Positions 24,389-32,634 of a stretch of DNA of 35,461 nucleotides are shown here, in pieces; position 1 is the stretch's first letter; each line of letters starts with the position of its first letter. The notes under the pieces are model-generated. The model made no database searches. It was not told the origin of the DNA and was given only the letters and a program-made list of their open reading frames with translations. The translations under genes were made by a program, and so were the position numbers. This DNA comes from Sphingomonadales bacterium EhC05 (GTDB lineage Bacteria; Pseudomonadota; Alphaproteobacteria; Sphingomonadales; Sphingomonadaceae): positions 1 through 35,461 of the forward strand of contig LXYP01000038.1 in assembly GCA_001650955.1 (NCBI GenBank), given 5' to 3'.

Positions 24389-25948
24389 ATGTACGGCCTG
24401 ACCGAATTTCTGAAATCTAATTCCCGCTCGATCCCAAAGCAGATTGCCACCAAATGCGAGGGACGCGAGCACAATTGGTCACAATTCGAGGACCGGGTTT
24501 CCAAACTGGCATCCGCGCTCAAAAAATTAGGTATCCAAGACGGCGAGCGAGCAGCCATTCTGGCTCTCAATTCTGATCGCTACTTGGAATATTACTACGC
24601 CGTTTGGTGGGCGGGCGGCGCTGTGGTGCCTTTGAACGTGCGTTGGTCGGTGGGAGAGAACGCCTATTCCCTCAACGATTCAGGAGCGAAGGTCTTGTTC
24701 ATCGACAAGGCCTTCGCCTCGATGATTGACCCACTACAAAGAGACATCGAAGGCCTTGAGACCATCATCTTCATGGACGACGACGCACCCGATGGCGTAA
24801 TTCAATATGAAGAGCTAATTGCATCGCACCAACGATGCCCCGATGCAGAGCGTTCGGGCAGGGATTTGGCAGGCCTCTATTATACTGGCGGCACGACCGG
24901 TTTTCCCAAAGGTGTGATGCTGTCGCATGAGGCCATTTGGTACAACTGCATGGCGGGTTCAGGGCTTTTCGATTTTGGAGCCGACGACACTTACTTGCAC
25001 GCAGCCCCCATGTTCCATCTCGCCGATGGAGGCCTGTCAGGCACGGCGACAGCCAATGGGCTTTGCCATGTGTTTGTTCCCGCATTTGAACCTGTGGCTG
25101 TGATGAACGCGCTAGCCGAATATCAGGTCACACACGCCGTCCTGGTCCCGACAATGTGGGATATGATTATCAACCACCCAGACTTTGACAAAAATAGCTT
25201 TCGCACAGTTCAAAGCGCGATGTATGGCGCATCGCCAATGCCAGAGGGGCTATTGCGCCAAATCTTGGAGCAGCTTCCCAATGTGGCTCTGGTACAGGGA
25301 TATGGCCAGACCGAAATGGCTCCCGTAATAACCGCTCTAGCAGCGGGGTATCACTCGAAAAAGGGCATGGAAGATGGTCTTCTCGCCTCTGCGGGGAGAG
25401 CTGTTCTCGGCGCCGAAGTGCGCATTTGCGATGAAGATGGAAATGACCTGCCCAATGGCGAAGTTGGGGAAATCGTCGCCCGCTCGCCCGGCTCCATGCT
25501 TGGCTATTGGGGTATGCCAGAGGCAACTGCGGCAACGTTAAACGATGGCTGGGTCAAGACCGGTGATGGGGCCTATCGCGATGACAAAGGGTTCATCTTC
25601 ATCGTCGACCGGATGAAGGACATGATCGTCACCGGCGGAGAGAATGTCTTTTCCTCAGAAGTTGAAAACGTCATTTCCACGCACCCGGATGTCGCTGCTG
25701 TTGCCGTGATCGGAATACCTTCGAAACAGTGGGGCGAGGAAGTCCACGCGATCATCATCCCGGCCGAAGGTAAAGAGCCGACGTTGGAAGAGATCACAGC
25801 GCATCTCGAAGATCGTGTTGCGAATTACAAAAGACCGCGCAGCATGACGCTGCGCGATGATCCATTCCCGCTTTCGGGAGCTGGCAAAGTCCTGAAACGT
25901 GAATTGAGAGCGCCCTTCTGGGATGGCCAAGATCGGCAAGTGAGCTAA
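24389..25948 (+). CDS. AMP-dependent acyl-CoA synthetase/ligase
   Basis: A 519-residue member of the ANL superfamily that activates a carboxylic acid to its CoA thioester via an acyl-AMP. Motifs: P-loop YYTGGTTGFPKG (164-175), VQGYGQTEMAPV (A5), GWVKTGDGAYRDDKGFIFIVDR (A7/A8, split here as TGDGAY and FIFIVDRMKD), GGENVFSSEVEN and the C-terminal catalytic Lys500 in GAGKVLKREL. Length and order are normal for medium-chain or aryl acid ligases. The substrate cannot be read from the sequence; the oxygenase and kinase beside it point to a cyclic or hydroxylated acid. ATG 24389 follows AAGGAG (24377-24382). Confidence 0.94.
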   Translation: MYGLTEFLKSNSRSIPKQIATKCEGREHNWSQFEDRVSKLASALKKLGIQDGERAAILALNSDRYLEYYYAVWWAGGAVVPLNVRWSVGENAYSLNDSGAKVLFIDKAFASMIDPLQRDIEGLETIIFMDDDAPDGVIQYEELIASHQRCPDAERSGRDLAGLYYTGGTTGFPKGVMLSHEAIWYNCMAGSGLFDFGADDTYLHAAPMFHLADGGLSGTATANGLCHVFVPAFEPVAVMNALAEYQVTHAVLVPTMWDMIINHPDFDKNSFRTVQSAMYGASPMPEGLLRQILEQLPNVALVQGYGQTEMAPVITALAAGYHSKKGMEDGLLASAGRAVLGAEVRICDEDGNDLPNGEVGEIVARSPGSMLGYWGMPEATAATLNDGWVKTGDGAYRDDKGFIFIVDRMKDMIVTGGENVFSSEVENVISTHPDVAAVAVIGIPSKQWGEEVHAIIIPAEGKEPTLEEITAHLEDRVANYKRPRSMTLRDDPFPLSGAGKVLKRELRAPFWDGQDRQVS

Positions 25949-25965
25949 GCGGGAGAGGCCAAGAA

Positions 25966-26520
25966 ATGACCCTCGAAGCGATCTACTTTATCGGACAAAC
26001 CATTGCAGCCGTCGCTTTGGTTATCTCTTTGATCTTTGTTGGCATTCAGCTGCGCCAGAGTATCCAACAAGCCAAGCGGGTCGAGGCGGCCACCCGCGTA
26101 GCGGCCATGCGAGAAGCGCATGGCAACCTTGCCAATTGGTACATGCACACCTCACAGCACCAACATTTGACCAGCCTGATCGGCAAGGCGCTCAATGAAT
26201 TTGATTCGTTGTCGGATGACGAGGTGGCGCAGTACATCACAAGCGGCATGGCTCTCCTATCTTACGCTCAAAATGCGTTTTACGAATGGCGCGCAGGCGA
26301 CTTGCCAGACGAGCAATGGAAGAGCTGGCAAGCTGCCTTACAGTTCCTTGCCACTCCGGGCGGGCAAAAGCTTTGGGCAATGCGCCGCCATGGTTTTGCC
26401 GATCTGTTTGCCGACTATGTGGAAGCCAATGTGCTGAACGGCGTCTTGCCCGAAGGTGTGTTTTCCTGGGATCGCAGAAATGGCGGCGCGGACAAGGAAG
26501 ACAAGGAGCCAAACACATGA
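25966..26520 (+). CDS. Single-span membrane protein, paralogue 1
   Basis: A 184-residue protein with one N-terminal TM segment (AIYFIGQTIAAVALVISLIF, about 5-25) followed by an amphipathic helix (LRQSIQQAKRVEAATR) and a soluble, mostly helical domain with a late ATPGGQKLW and MRRHGFADLF. The N-terminus is nearly the same as that of the gene at 27111 (26 of the first 31 residues), and both share an ATPGG-x-W pattern near residue 125-130. The family is unknown to me; similar proteins are usually annotated as hypothetical. It overlaps the next gene by 4 bp (ATGA), so the products may act together at the membrane. Confidence 0.75.
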   Translation: MTLEAIYFIGQTIAAVALVISLIFVGIQLRQSIQQAKRVEAATRVAAMREAHGNLANWYMHTSQHQHLTSLIGKALNEFDSLSDDEVAQYITSGMALLSYAQNAFYEWRAGDLPDEQWKSWQAALQFLATPGGQKLWAMRRHGFADLFADYVEANVLNGVLPEGVFSWDRRNGGADKEDKEPNT

Positions 26521-27089
26521 CCGATATCGAATTCATTATGAGCTTCGTTGCCGTTCTGTACGGCCTAGTCCTCGCCAATGTTGCGAACAACATGGCCGAT
26601 GCGGTGCGGGCGCGGCATGATCTGCCCATCGGGTTCATTCCTTGGGCGATCAGCTTCTATATCGCTGGATCGAGCATTTATTCCTATGGGGTTTATTACG
26701 TCGGACGTGAAGAATACCAATTTGATATCTTGTCTATTTCAGCGCTGTTGGCTGCGATAGTGCCCTATATCTTTGTGAGCCGCCTACTCTATCCCGAGCA
26801 TAAGGATCGGTGGAACTCGGTCGAAGACTATTATCTCGCCAACCGAAAATTGATTCTTGGCGTCATGGCCATCGCGCCCTTCGTCACCATATTTTCGCTC
26901 TTCTATAACATAATTGACGTTCCCATTTCGGAACTCGCGATCAGTGTGTTCATTATAGCAGGCACGCCGCTCTTGGCGATGCTCGCGCTTACGTTGACCG
27001 ACAAGCTGCGCTGGCATCAAGCCGGTTTCGGGTTTCTGATCCTCCATCGCATTGCCATGTTGATCTGGCTTTCCATAGAAATTGGATAA
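26517..27089 (+). CDS. Six-helix membrane protein of unknown function
   Basis: A 190-residue protein with about six hydrophobic segments (near 5-22, 40-60, 72-92, 110-130, 138-158 and 165-185). No transporter motif is recognised. Charged or aromatic spots include YYVGREEYQFD and the C-terminal HQAGFGFLILHRIAMLIW. Its start overlaps the preceding single-span gene, and another single-span paralogue follows, giving a sandwich A-B-A'. A remnant of a second copy of this gene is found at 28836-28949. ATG 26517 is used because it couples to the preceding stop; an earlier frame start would cover the upstream gene. Confidence 0.78.
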   Translation: MTDIEFIMSFVAVLYGLVLANVANNMADAVRARHDLPIGFIPWAISFYIAGSSIYSYGVYYVGREEYQFDILSISALLAAIVPYIFVSRLLYPEHKDRWNSVEDYYLANRKLILGVMAIAPFVTIFSLFYNIIDVPISELAISVFIIAGTPLLAMLALTLTDKLRWHQAGFGFLILHRIAMLIWLSIEIG

Positions 27090-27110
27090 AGGGAGCTAAG
27101 GGAAACAAGA

Positions 27111-27665
27111 ATGACCCTCGAAGCGATTTACTTCATCGGGCAGACCGTGGCTGCTTTTGCCATTGTCGGTTCGCTCATATTCGTAGGTATCCAATCGCGG
27201 CAAGCCAGCAAAGCAAGCGAGCTGGCAACTCTCCAAATGATGCAGGAGCGGTTTGACGGAGTTCGCCGATTGGTTGTGGCCGATAAGGAACTGGTTGATC
27301 TCTATGATCGCGGCCTTCGTGATCCTGTACAATTGACCGAAACCGAATTGGTGCGTTTCCGCCTCCTGCTTTTCATCGCCGTTGAGGGTGCGCAAGCGAG
27401 TTTTCTGATCAAAGACAACTTCGATGCAGCACGCGCCCAATTTGAGGCTCTCGACCCATTGTTTTTACGAACCGTAGCAACACCGGGTGGCCGGGCTTGG
27501 TGGAGCATGTTTGGCAGCGTAACGCATCCAAAATTTGCTGCCCACATGGACGACATGCTCACCAAAGCGGCAATCAGCCGCAGTGTTACCAAAGAGCATT
27601 GGATCGAAGCGCTTAACGCACTCGCATCAGACAATGCAAAAGACAGTATAGGGGCGACGCCATGA
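27111..27665 (+). CDS. Single-span membrane protein, paralogue 2
   Basis: A 184-residue protein whose first twelve residues (MTLEAIYFIGQT) are identical to those of the gene at 25966, and with the same layout: N-terminal TM segment, amphipathic helix (QSRQASKASELATLQ), then a helical domain with RTVATPGGRAWWSMF. Beyond about residue 35 the two diverge clearly, so this is an old duplication rather than a recent one. It starts 22 bp after the six-helix gene and overlaps the SMP-30-like gene by 4 bp (ATGA). Function unknown; position in the operon suggests a role in uptake or in organising the membrane-bound enzymes. Confidence 0.75.
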   Translation: MTLEAIYFIGQTVAAFAIVGSLIFVGIQSRQASKASELATLQMMQERFDGVRRLVVADKELVDLYDRGLRDPVQLTETELVRFRLLLFIAVEGAQASFLIKDNFDAARAQFEALDPLFLRTVATPGGRAWWSMFGSVTHPKFAAHMDDMLTKAAISRSVTKEHWIEALNALASDNAKDSIGATP

Positions 27666-28771
27666 AGAACGCAATTAAGGCTGTGTTGGCATTCAGTGGC
27701 ATTCTTATTGCCTATGCCCTGCTTTGGCCGACGCCAGTTGATCCGGTAGCATGGAAAGCGCCGACTGACGCGGGATACATCGACGATTTTGCGCCGAACA
27801 CTCGTTTGGCTGATCTTGAGCGTATCCCCCTTGATGGGGCGATCGGGCCAGAGGATATCGTTGCGCGCGAAGAGGATCGAGAGCTGGTGCTCTACGCATC
27901 CTCTCAGCAGGGTACGATCTGGCGGATTGATCCTAAGACCAAGCAAGCCCGCGCGTTTGCAGATACGGCGGGATTCCCACTTGGTCTTGCATTCAGCGCG
28001 GATGGCGCGTTACTCGTCGCCGATGCCTATCGAGGACTGCTGGCGGTGTCGCGCGACGGACAAGTCCGAGTGCTTACAGACAGCGTCGATGGCGCACCTA
28101 TCCTATTTGCCGACGATGCAATCGAGGCGGCCGATGGCATGATCTACTTCACCGACGCATCGACCCGTTGGGGTGCGGAGGCGATGGGCTCACCCTTGGC
28201 TGCGAGCGAAGCAGACATTTTTGAACAGAGCCGGACGGGACGAGTGCTGAGCTTTGATCCAACCACAAAGCAGACCGCCGTTCTTGTGAACGACCTGAGC
28301 TTTGCCAATGGGATTGCGATAGCCTCAGATGGAACGGCGCTTTTGGTTGCCGAAACGGGGACATACAGCGTCCACCGGATAGCTTTGTCGGGCAAGGACA
28401 AGGGTAGGCTTGTGCCAGTGTTGACCAACCTGCCCGGTTTCCCAGACAATATCAGCAAAGGGCCCGTCGAGGCCGATGGCACGCAGACCTATTTCCTCGG
28501 GCTCGCTGGACCACGTGTATCGATTTTGGATGATCTGTCGGGCAGCCCGATGCTCCGTAAGGTGGTGTCCCGCATACCTGAATGGGCAAGGCCCGAAGCA
28601 GCATCGTATAGCCTAGTCCTGCAATTCACGGAAGACGGGAATGTGGCCCGCACGTGGCAGGACGCCAAGGGCGGCTATCCCGCCACCACCGGTGCCATCG
28701 CGCCGGGTGATGGGTTTCTCTACATTTCGAGCGTCAATGCACCGGGCGTCGGGCGCATTCCGTTTCAATGA
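27662..28771 (+). CDS. Membrane-anchored SMP-30/strictosidine synthase-like beta-propeller
   Basis: A 369-residue six-bladed beta-propeller of the SMP-30/gluconolactonase/strictosidine synthase-like group. An uncleaved-looking N-terminal segment (NAIKAVLAFSGILIAYALLW) should anchor it in the inner membrane with the propeller in the periplasm. Blade signatures include GPEDIVAREEDRELVLYASS, GFPLGLAFSADGALLVADA, GMIYFTDAST, SFANGIAIASDGTALLVAET and LPGFPDNI; the Asn/Asp in the last two are typical calcium-site residues. A lactonase or esterase role on a pathway intermediate is likely but the substrate is unknown. The last codons (VGRIPFQ) lie in the 87-bp repeat shared with the end of the next MFS gene. 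Confidence 0.87.
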   Translation: MKNAIKAVLAFSGILIAYALLWPTPVDPVAWKAPTDAGYIDDFAPNTRLADLERIPLDGAIGPEDIVAREEDRELVLYASSQQGTIWRIDPKTKQARAFADTAGFPLGLAFSADGALLVADAYRGLLAVSRDGQVRVLTDSVDGAPILFADDAIEAADGMIYFTDASTRWGAEAMGSPLAASEADIFEQSRTGRVLSFDPTTKQTAVLVNDLSFANGIAIASDGTALLVAETGTYSVHRIALSGKDKGRLVPVLTNLPGFPDNISKGPVEADGTQTYFLGLAGPRVSILDDLSGSPMLRKVVSRIPEWARPEAASYSLVLQFTEDGNVARTWQDAKGGYPATTGAIAPGDGFLYISSVNAPGVGRIPFQ

Positions 28772-28834
28772 TTTAGCGATAGTGGAAAATTGGAGATGAA
28801 GATGCGAGTTGCGAAATATGGGTTGGGCGTTCTT
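28748..28834 (+). repeat. 87-bp direct repeat, copy 1
   Basis: Matches 30106-30192 at 81 of 87 positions (offset 1358). It covers the last seven codons and stop of the SMP-30-like gene, a 30-base spacer with the ribosome site, and the first eleven codons of a FAH-gene copy (ATG at 28802, reading RVAKYGLGVL). After 28834 the FAH frame is lost, so this is a dead 5' stub of that gene. Confidence 0.95.
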
Positions 28835-28835
28835 A

Positions 28836-28949
28836 ATGCTGCTAAAGCTCGTACTAACCGGCAACCACCAATGGCATTGGGCTGGTTTAAAAGTTCTCAT
28901 CGCCCATCGCATCATCATGAAGACATGGATGGGCGCAACCATTGAATAG
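28836..28949 (+). pseudogene. C-terminal remnant of a six-helix membrane protein copy
   Basis: A frame from 28836 to the TAG at 28947-28949 encodes 37 residues that align without gaps to the C-terminus of the 190-residue membrane protein at 26517: 16 of 36 positions are identical, with WHxAG, LIxHRIxM and a later W in register. The rest of the gene is missing; the sequence joins the FAH stub at 28834/28836. So an extra copy once lay upstream of the MFS gene and was cut by the rearrangement. Confidence 0.8.
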
Positions 28950-28953
28950 CGCT

Positions 28954-30129
28954 ATGCACCAAAGTCACCCATCCTTGATGACCAGAACGCTTGGGGCTTG
29001 CGTAGGTCTTGGTTCCATTGGTCTGCTAATTCTTGGCGTTCAGCCACTCCTTTACAGCATCTATGTACGCAACGGCTTGATATCGGAAGAGCAATTGGGG
29101 TTGTTGGCAGCATTTGAAATCGCCGCCATTGCCTTGGGTAGCGCAGCTGGTGTCAGGATCGCCTCAGCGCTTTCGGTCAAATGGGTTGGTGTTATCGGAC
29201 TCGTAATTTTCGCGATCGGTAACCTCCTGCCCGAAACAATTCCGATCATGCTGGCCAGGCCTTTGGCTGGGCTGGGTGGTGGGCTACTCGCCAGTCTGGC
29301 GGCTTTGGCAGTTGCCGCTGCAGTCAACGTCAACCGGTTCACCGCGATTTACCTGTTTGTCCAGGCGGCTAGCCAATATGCAGTCTTGCAATGGTTTTCT
29401 GGCGTCGGAGCCTATGAGAGCGCGTTCGACATCCAGGTCGTGTTCGTCATCGTGGCATTGGTTGCGGTCTCAATTCTTCTACCTTTTGTTTCAAACACGT
29501 TGGGACAGACGTATAGCTCTGACGGAACAGCAACAGAGGCTGTTGCGCCAAGCCGAACGGGCTATCTCGCGCTGGTTGCCGCCGGGCTTTTTCTGGGAGG
29601 GTCAATATGCATCTGGGCCTATCTCGGAGTATGGCTCGAGTTCAGCGGCATTGCACCCGGCAAGGCCGCCCAAATGCTGGCAGTTTGTCTGGCGGGACAA
29701 ATGGTTGGAACAGTGCTGGCTGGCGTTTTCAGCAAGAGCTCAAAATTTGGATCACGCATCATCGCATCCTCTTTGGTTCTGATCTTCGCGGTTTCCGGTA
29801 TGTTGTGGATCGGCGTTGAAGACTTGTCTGGCTGGCTGCTGGTGATCCTGTTTGGATTAAGCTGGCAATTTATCGTACCGGCAACGACGGCGTTAATAGA
29901 AGAAGCTGATCCCGCTCGTGGCGCCTTGCCATATTCGACGGCTGCCAATTTAACTGGCGCTGCTATTTTCCCTGCTGTTCTCGGTTACTCATTTGCGGCT
30001 CAGAATATGGACCACGTTCTGGTTGCTGGAATGGTAGTGATCTTTGCAAGCCTCGTCGTAATAATTGCGATCATGGTGATCAAGCCGCGGAATGGAGATC
30101 AGTCTGTCGGGCGTGTTCCGTTTCAATAA
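28954..30129 (+). CDS. MFS transporter
   Basis: A 391-residue protein with about 12 hydrophobic segments, of the major facilitator superfamily; ARPLAGLGGGLLASLAALAV is one such helix and a polar loop near the middle (NTLGQTYSSDGTATEA) separates the two halves. It is probably an importer or exporter of the pathway substrate. Its last seven codons (VGRVPFQ) and stop lie inside repeat copy 2 and match the end of the SMP-30-like protein, so its native C-terminus has been replaced. Start is uncertain: ATG 28954, ATG 28978 or TTG 28942, none with a strong ribosome site, which fits a gene placed next to a new upstream sequence. Confidence 0.85.
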   Translation: MHQSHPSLMTRTLGACVGLGSIGLLILGVQPLLYSIYVRNGLISEEQLGLLAAFEIAAIALGSAAGVRIASALSVKWVGVIGLVIFAIGNLLPETIPIMLARPLAGLGGGLLASLAALAVAAAVNVNRFTAIYLFVQAASQYAVLQWFSGVGAYESAFDIQVVFVIVALVAVSILLPFVSNTLGQTYSSDGTATEAVAPSRTGYLALVAAGLFLGGSICIWAYLGVWLEFSGIAPGKAAQMLAVCLAGQMVGTVLAGVFSKSSKFGSRIIASSLVLIFAVSGMLWIGVEDLSGWLLVILFGLSWQFIVPATTALIEEADPARGALPYSTAANLTGAAIFPAVLGYSFAAQNMDHVLVAGMVVIFASLVVIIAIMVIKPRNGDQSVGRVPFQ

Positions 30130-30192
30130 TGTAGCGATAGTGGAAAATTGGAGATGAAGATGCGAGTTGCGAAATATGGGCTGGGTGTTCTT
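30106..30192 (+). repeat. 87-bp direct repeat, copy 2
   Basis: Second copy of the sequence at 28748-28834, with six substitutions. Here it forms the end of the MFS gene (stop TAA instead of TGA) and the start of the complete FAH gene. Recombination between the copies would remove exactly 1358 bp, including the MFS gene, and restore an SMP-30-FAH junction. Confidence 0.95.
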
Positions 30193-31350
30193 GGTCTTGT
30201 TATAGTCATTTTGGTGATCGCGTGGGCGACATCCCCTGATCCGAAGTTCAACCCGGCGAGCTTTGAGGATAAACAGCTTGTCGATAGCGTAGCCCCGCTT
30301 AAACAGGCGAAAACGCTAGCGCAGTTTGTGGGCGAAGATGGCTCAGTGCGCACACTTTTGGTCACCGGTTTTCGGAGTGACACTGTAACAGGCGTCGATC
30401 TGACGGAGTTTGGCGGCGATGGAGGGGCCAACCCCTTTGCAGCCTTGGCATCCGTGAGCAACCTCCCCTCAACTCTTGAAGAAGTGGCGGAGTTTCCCTC
30501 AAGCGAGGTCACATTCGATCGTCTTCTTCCATCAGGCAGCTCTGGAAACCGTCACATTGGCAGCGGAACGAACTTTCCCGAACATGCAGAAGAATCCAAC
30601 AGTGAATCGGTTTTTGGCTTTCCAAAGTTCGGCTTGGCGACACCTGCGCGAACCACAGTCCGGCGGCCCGAAGGAATCCTGCTCGATTATGAAGTCGAAT
30701 TTTGCGTGCGGTTTGACCGTGACATCGCTTCGCTTGAGGATTTCGACGTAGCAGTCAAAGGCGTTTTCCTTTGCGGAGACTTCACCAATCGCAATGCTAT
30801 TGTCGAGTTGGCCGATCCAGACAATCTGGATTCAGGCTCAGGATTTAGCGATGCCAAAAGTGGTCCAGGCTTCTTCCCCACAGGTCCATTTCTGGTGATC
30901 CCCAACAACTTGAATGCATTTGTCTCAGACCTGCGGATGACGACCACTCTAAACGGCGAACCACGACAGGATGCGCGCGGAGGCGAGATGACGCTCAATT
31001 TTCGGCAACTGGTCGAGAAGTCGTTGAACGACATGAGCGAACGGCGGTTTGTGTACCGTGATGGCAGAGAGTTTCTCGCAGAAGGCAAAACGATCAGTGC
31101 CGATATGTCGCTGATGTCAGGGACGGCCGAAGGGGTTATTTTCACTGGCCCAACACGCGCCGACTATATCGAAATGATCGCCACTTACGTTGCGGCAGGT
31201 GGGCCCCTTTCCGGTTCCAGCGTCGACGATATTGGCAAAGCAACATTTATACAAAACGAACTGGCGTCAGGCCATTTCCTGCAGCCAGATGACCGAGTGC
31301 GCCACGGCTCCTCTTATCTCGGCAATATCGAAGTGCTGGTAACAAAATAA
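30160..31350 (+). CDS. Membrane-anchored FAH-family hydrolase
   Basis: A 396-residue protein with an N-terminal membrane segment (LGVLGLVIVILVIAWA, about 7-22) followed by a fumarylacetoacetate hydrolase-like domain. Family features: SGTNFPEHAEE (135-145) with the catalytic His, the metal-binding LDYEVEF with Glu178 and Glu180, GDFTNRN with Asp207, FFPTGPFLVIP and the late GTAEGVIFTGPT. The family splits C-C bonds in 1,3-diketo acids or hydrates/decarboxylates related compounds with Mg2+ or Mn2+. A membrane-anchored, probably periplasmic FAH protein is unusual. ATG 30160 is chosen because GGAG (30150-30153) stands 6 bases upstream; ATG 30154 would be too close. The 5' end lies in repeat copy 2. 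Confidence 0.87.
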   Translation: MRVAKYGLGVLGLVIVILVIAWATSPDPKFNPASFEDKQLVDSVAPLKQAKTLAQFVGEDGSVRTLLVTGFRSDTVTGVDLTEFGGDGGANPFAALASVSNLPSTLEEVAEFPSSEVTFDRLLPSGSSGNRHIGSGTNFPEHAEESNSESVFGFPKFGLATPARTTVRRPEGILLDYEVEFCVRFDRDIASLEDFDVAVKGVFLCGDFTNRNAIVELADPDNLDSGSGFSDAKSGPGFFPTGPFLVIPNNLNAFVSDLRMTTTLNGEPRQDARGGEMTLNFRQLVEKSLNDMSERRFVYRDGREFLAEGKTISADMSLMSGTAEGVIFTGPTRADYIEMIATYVAAGGPLSGSSVDDIGKATFIQNELASGHFLQPDDRVRHGSSYLGNIEVLVTK

Positions 31351-31382
31351 CATTCTGATTTAACGAACAAACTGGGGGCAAA

Positions 31383-32630
31383 ATGGATATTCGGGAATTA
31401 CAGCGGGCGGCGGGGCCGGGACTTATCTTTGCAGGCTCTGCAATTGGGGTCTCTCACCTTGTGCAATCTACTCGTGCCGGTGCGATGTACGGACTAGCGC
31501 TTGTGGGTGTGATCATCCTAATCAACTTGCTTAAATATCCTGCGTTCCGATTTGGAGTGGACTACGCCCACTCAACAGGAAAGACTTTGATCGGGGGATA
31601 TCGCGAACTCGCGCCTTGGCTACTCATAGTATATGCTGCGGTCGCCCTGCTGATCGCACCGATTGGTGGGGCTGCTGTCAGCGCGACAACCGCGGCAATC
31701 CTTGGAGCGATCACAGGCACAGACATATCGCTCGTTGCACTCGTGGTTGGAGTTTTGGCGGGAACCATCGTACTCTTGCTGGTCGGCGGGTACCGCTGGC
31801 TCGAACGGCTGAGCACGCTTTTAGTTGCATTCCTCACTCTCGCGACCTTAGCCGCTGCTGCCATTGCGCTTCCACAGGTGGATTGGAGGAGTGCCGTAAA
31901 TGTCGAATGGTCATTCGACATAACCGCCTTGCTGTTCGTTATTGCCTTGGCAGGCTTTATGCCAACCGCGATAGGTCAATCGGTGGATATCTCTTTGTGG
32001 ACGCTTAAGTCACAGGAAGATGCCGCGCCGGGTGAGCGACTCTCGATTGGAGCGACACGAGGGGGCTTCCTCGCTGCTTATGGGCTAACCAGCCTGTTGG
32101 CTGTCTGCTTCTGCATCATGGGCGCGGGCGTCATGCACTCGGCTCAGATCACGCCGGAGAGCGGTGCAGCCGAACTTGCTTCTCAGATTGTCGGTCTTTA
32201 CTCAGAAACTTTAGGTCCGGTGCCTGCATTCTTTGCTGGGATCGCGGCATTCCTCGTTATGGCAACGACGATGGCCGGAGCATTTGACGGGATAGCGCGC
32301 GGGTACGGAGCCCTTTACCAAGAGTATCGTGGCAATGTCGGCGGTACGCCAAGTCGTGCCAACTATGCCTTCTTTTTAATCATGACAGCGATCATGAGTT
32401 TTGCGGTTCTCGCTTTCCTGTTGGAGAGCTTTACCACTTTTATCGACCTCGTGACGTCCATCTACTTCCTTTTGACGCCAACGACCGCCTTGCTCAACCA
32501 TCTCGTGGTGACGCGCTGCGAGATGGATGATGAACATCGCCCTTCGGCAGGGGTGAGACTACTCAGTCTATGTGGGATCGTTGTAATGACGGCGATGTCA
32601 GTGATGTTCTTTGCCCTGAAAGCGGTGTAA
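31383..32630 (+). CDS. Nramp-like membrane carrier without the metal motifs
   Basis: A 415-residue protein with about 11 hydrophobic helices and the start GPGLIFAGSAIGVSHLVQST of Nramp-type (LeuT-fold) transporters. In metal transporters the first helix carries DPGN and helix 6 carries MPH; here the matching places read AIGVS and FMPTAIGQS, so the known metal ligands are absent. It may carry something other than a divalent cation. GIARGYG and ALYQEYRGN occur in the loop after helix 8. It lies 32 bp after the FAH gene and 4 bp before a second transporter gene, clearly in the same operon. The transported substrate is likely that of the pathway. Confidence 0.82.
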   Translation: MDIRELQRAAGPGLIFAGSAIGVSHLVQSTRAGAMYGLALVGVIILINLLKYPAFRFGVDYAHSTGKTLIGGYRELAPWLLIVYAAVALLIAPIGGAAVSATTAAILGAITGTDISLVALVVGVLAGTIVLLLVGGYRWLERLSTLLVAFLTLATLAAAAIALPQVDWRSAVNVEWSFDITALLFVIALAGFMPTAIGQSVDISLWTLKSQEDAAPGERLSIGATRGGFLAAYGLTSLLAVCFCIMGAGVMHSAQITPESGAAELASQIVGLYSETLGPVPAFFAGIAAFLVMATTMAGAFDGIARGYGALYQEYRGNVGGTPSRANYAFFLIMTAIMSFAVLAFLLESFTTFIDLVTSIYFLLTPTTALLNHLVVTRCEMDDEHRPSAGVRLLSLCGIVVMTAMSVMFFALKAV

Positions 32631-32634
32631 TTTC

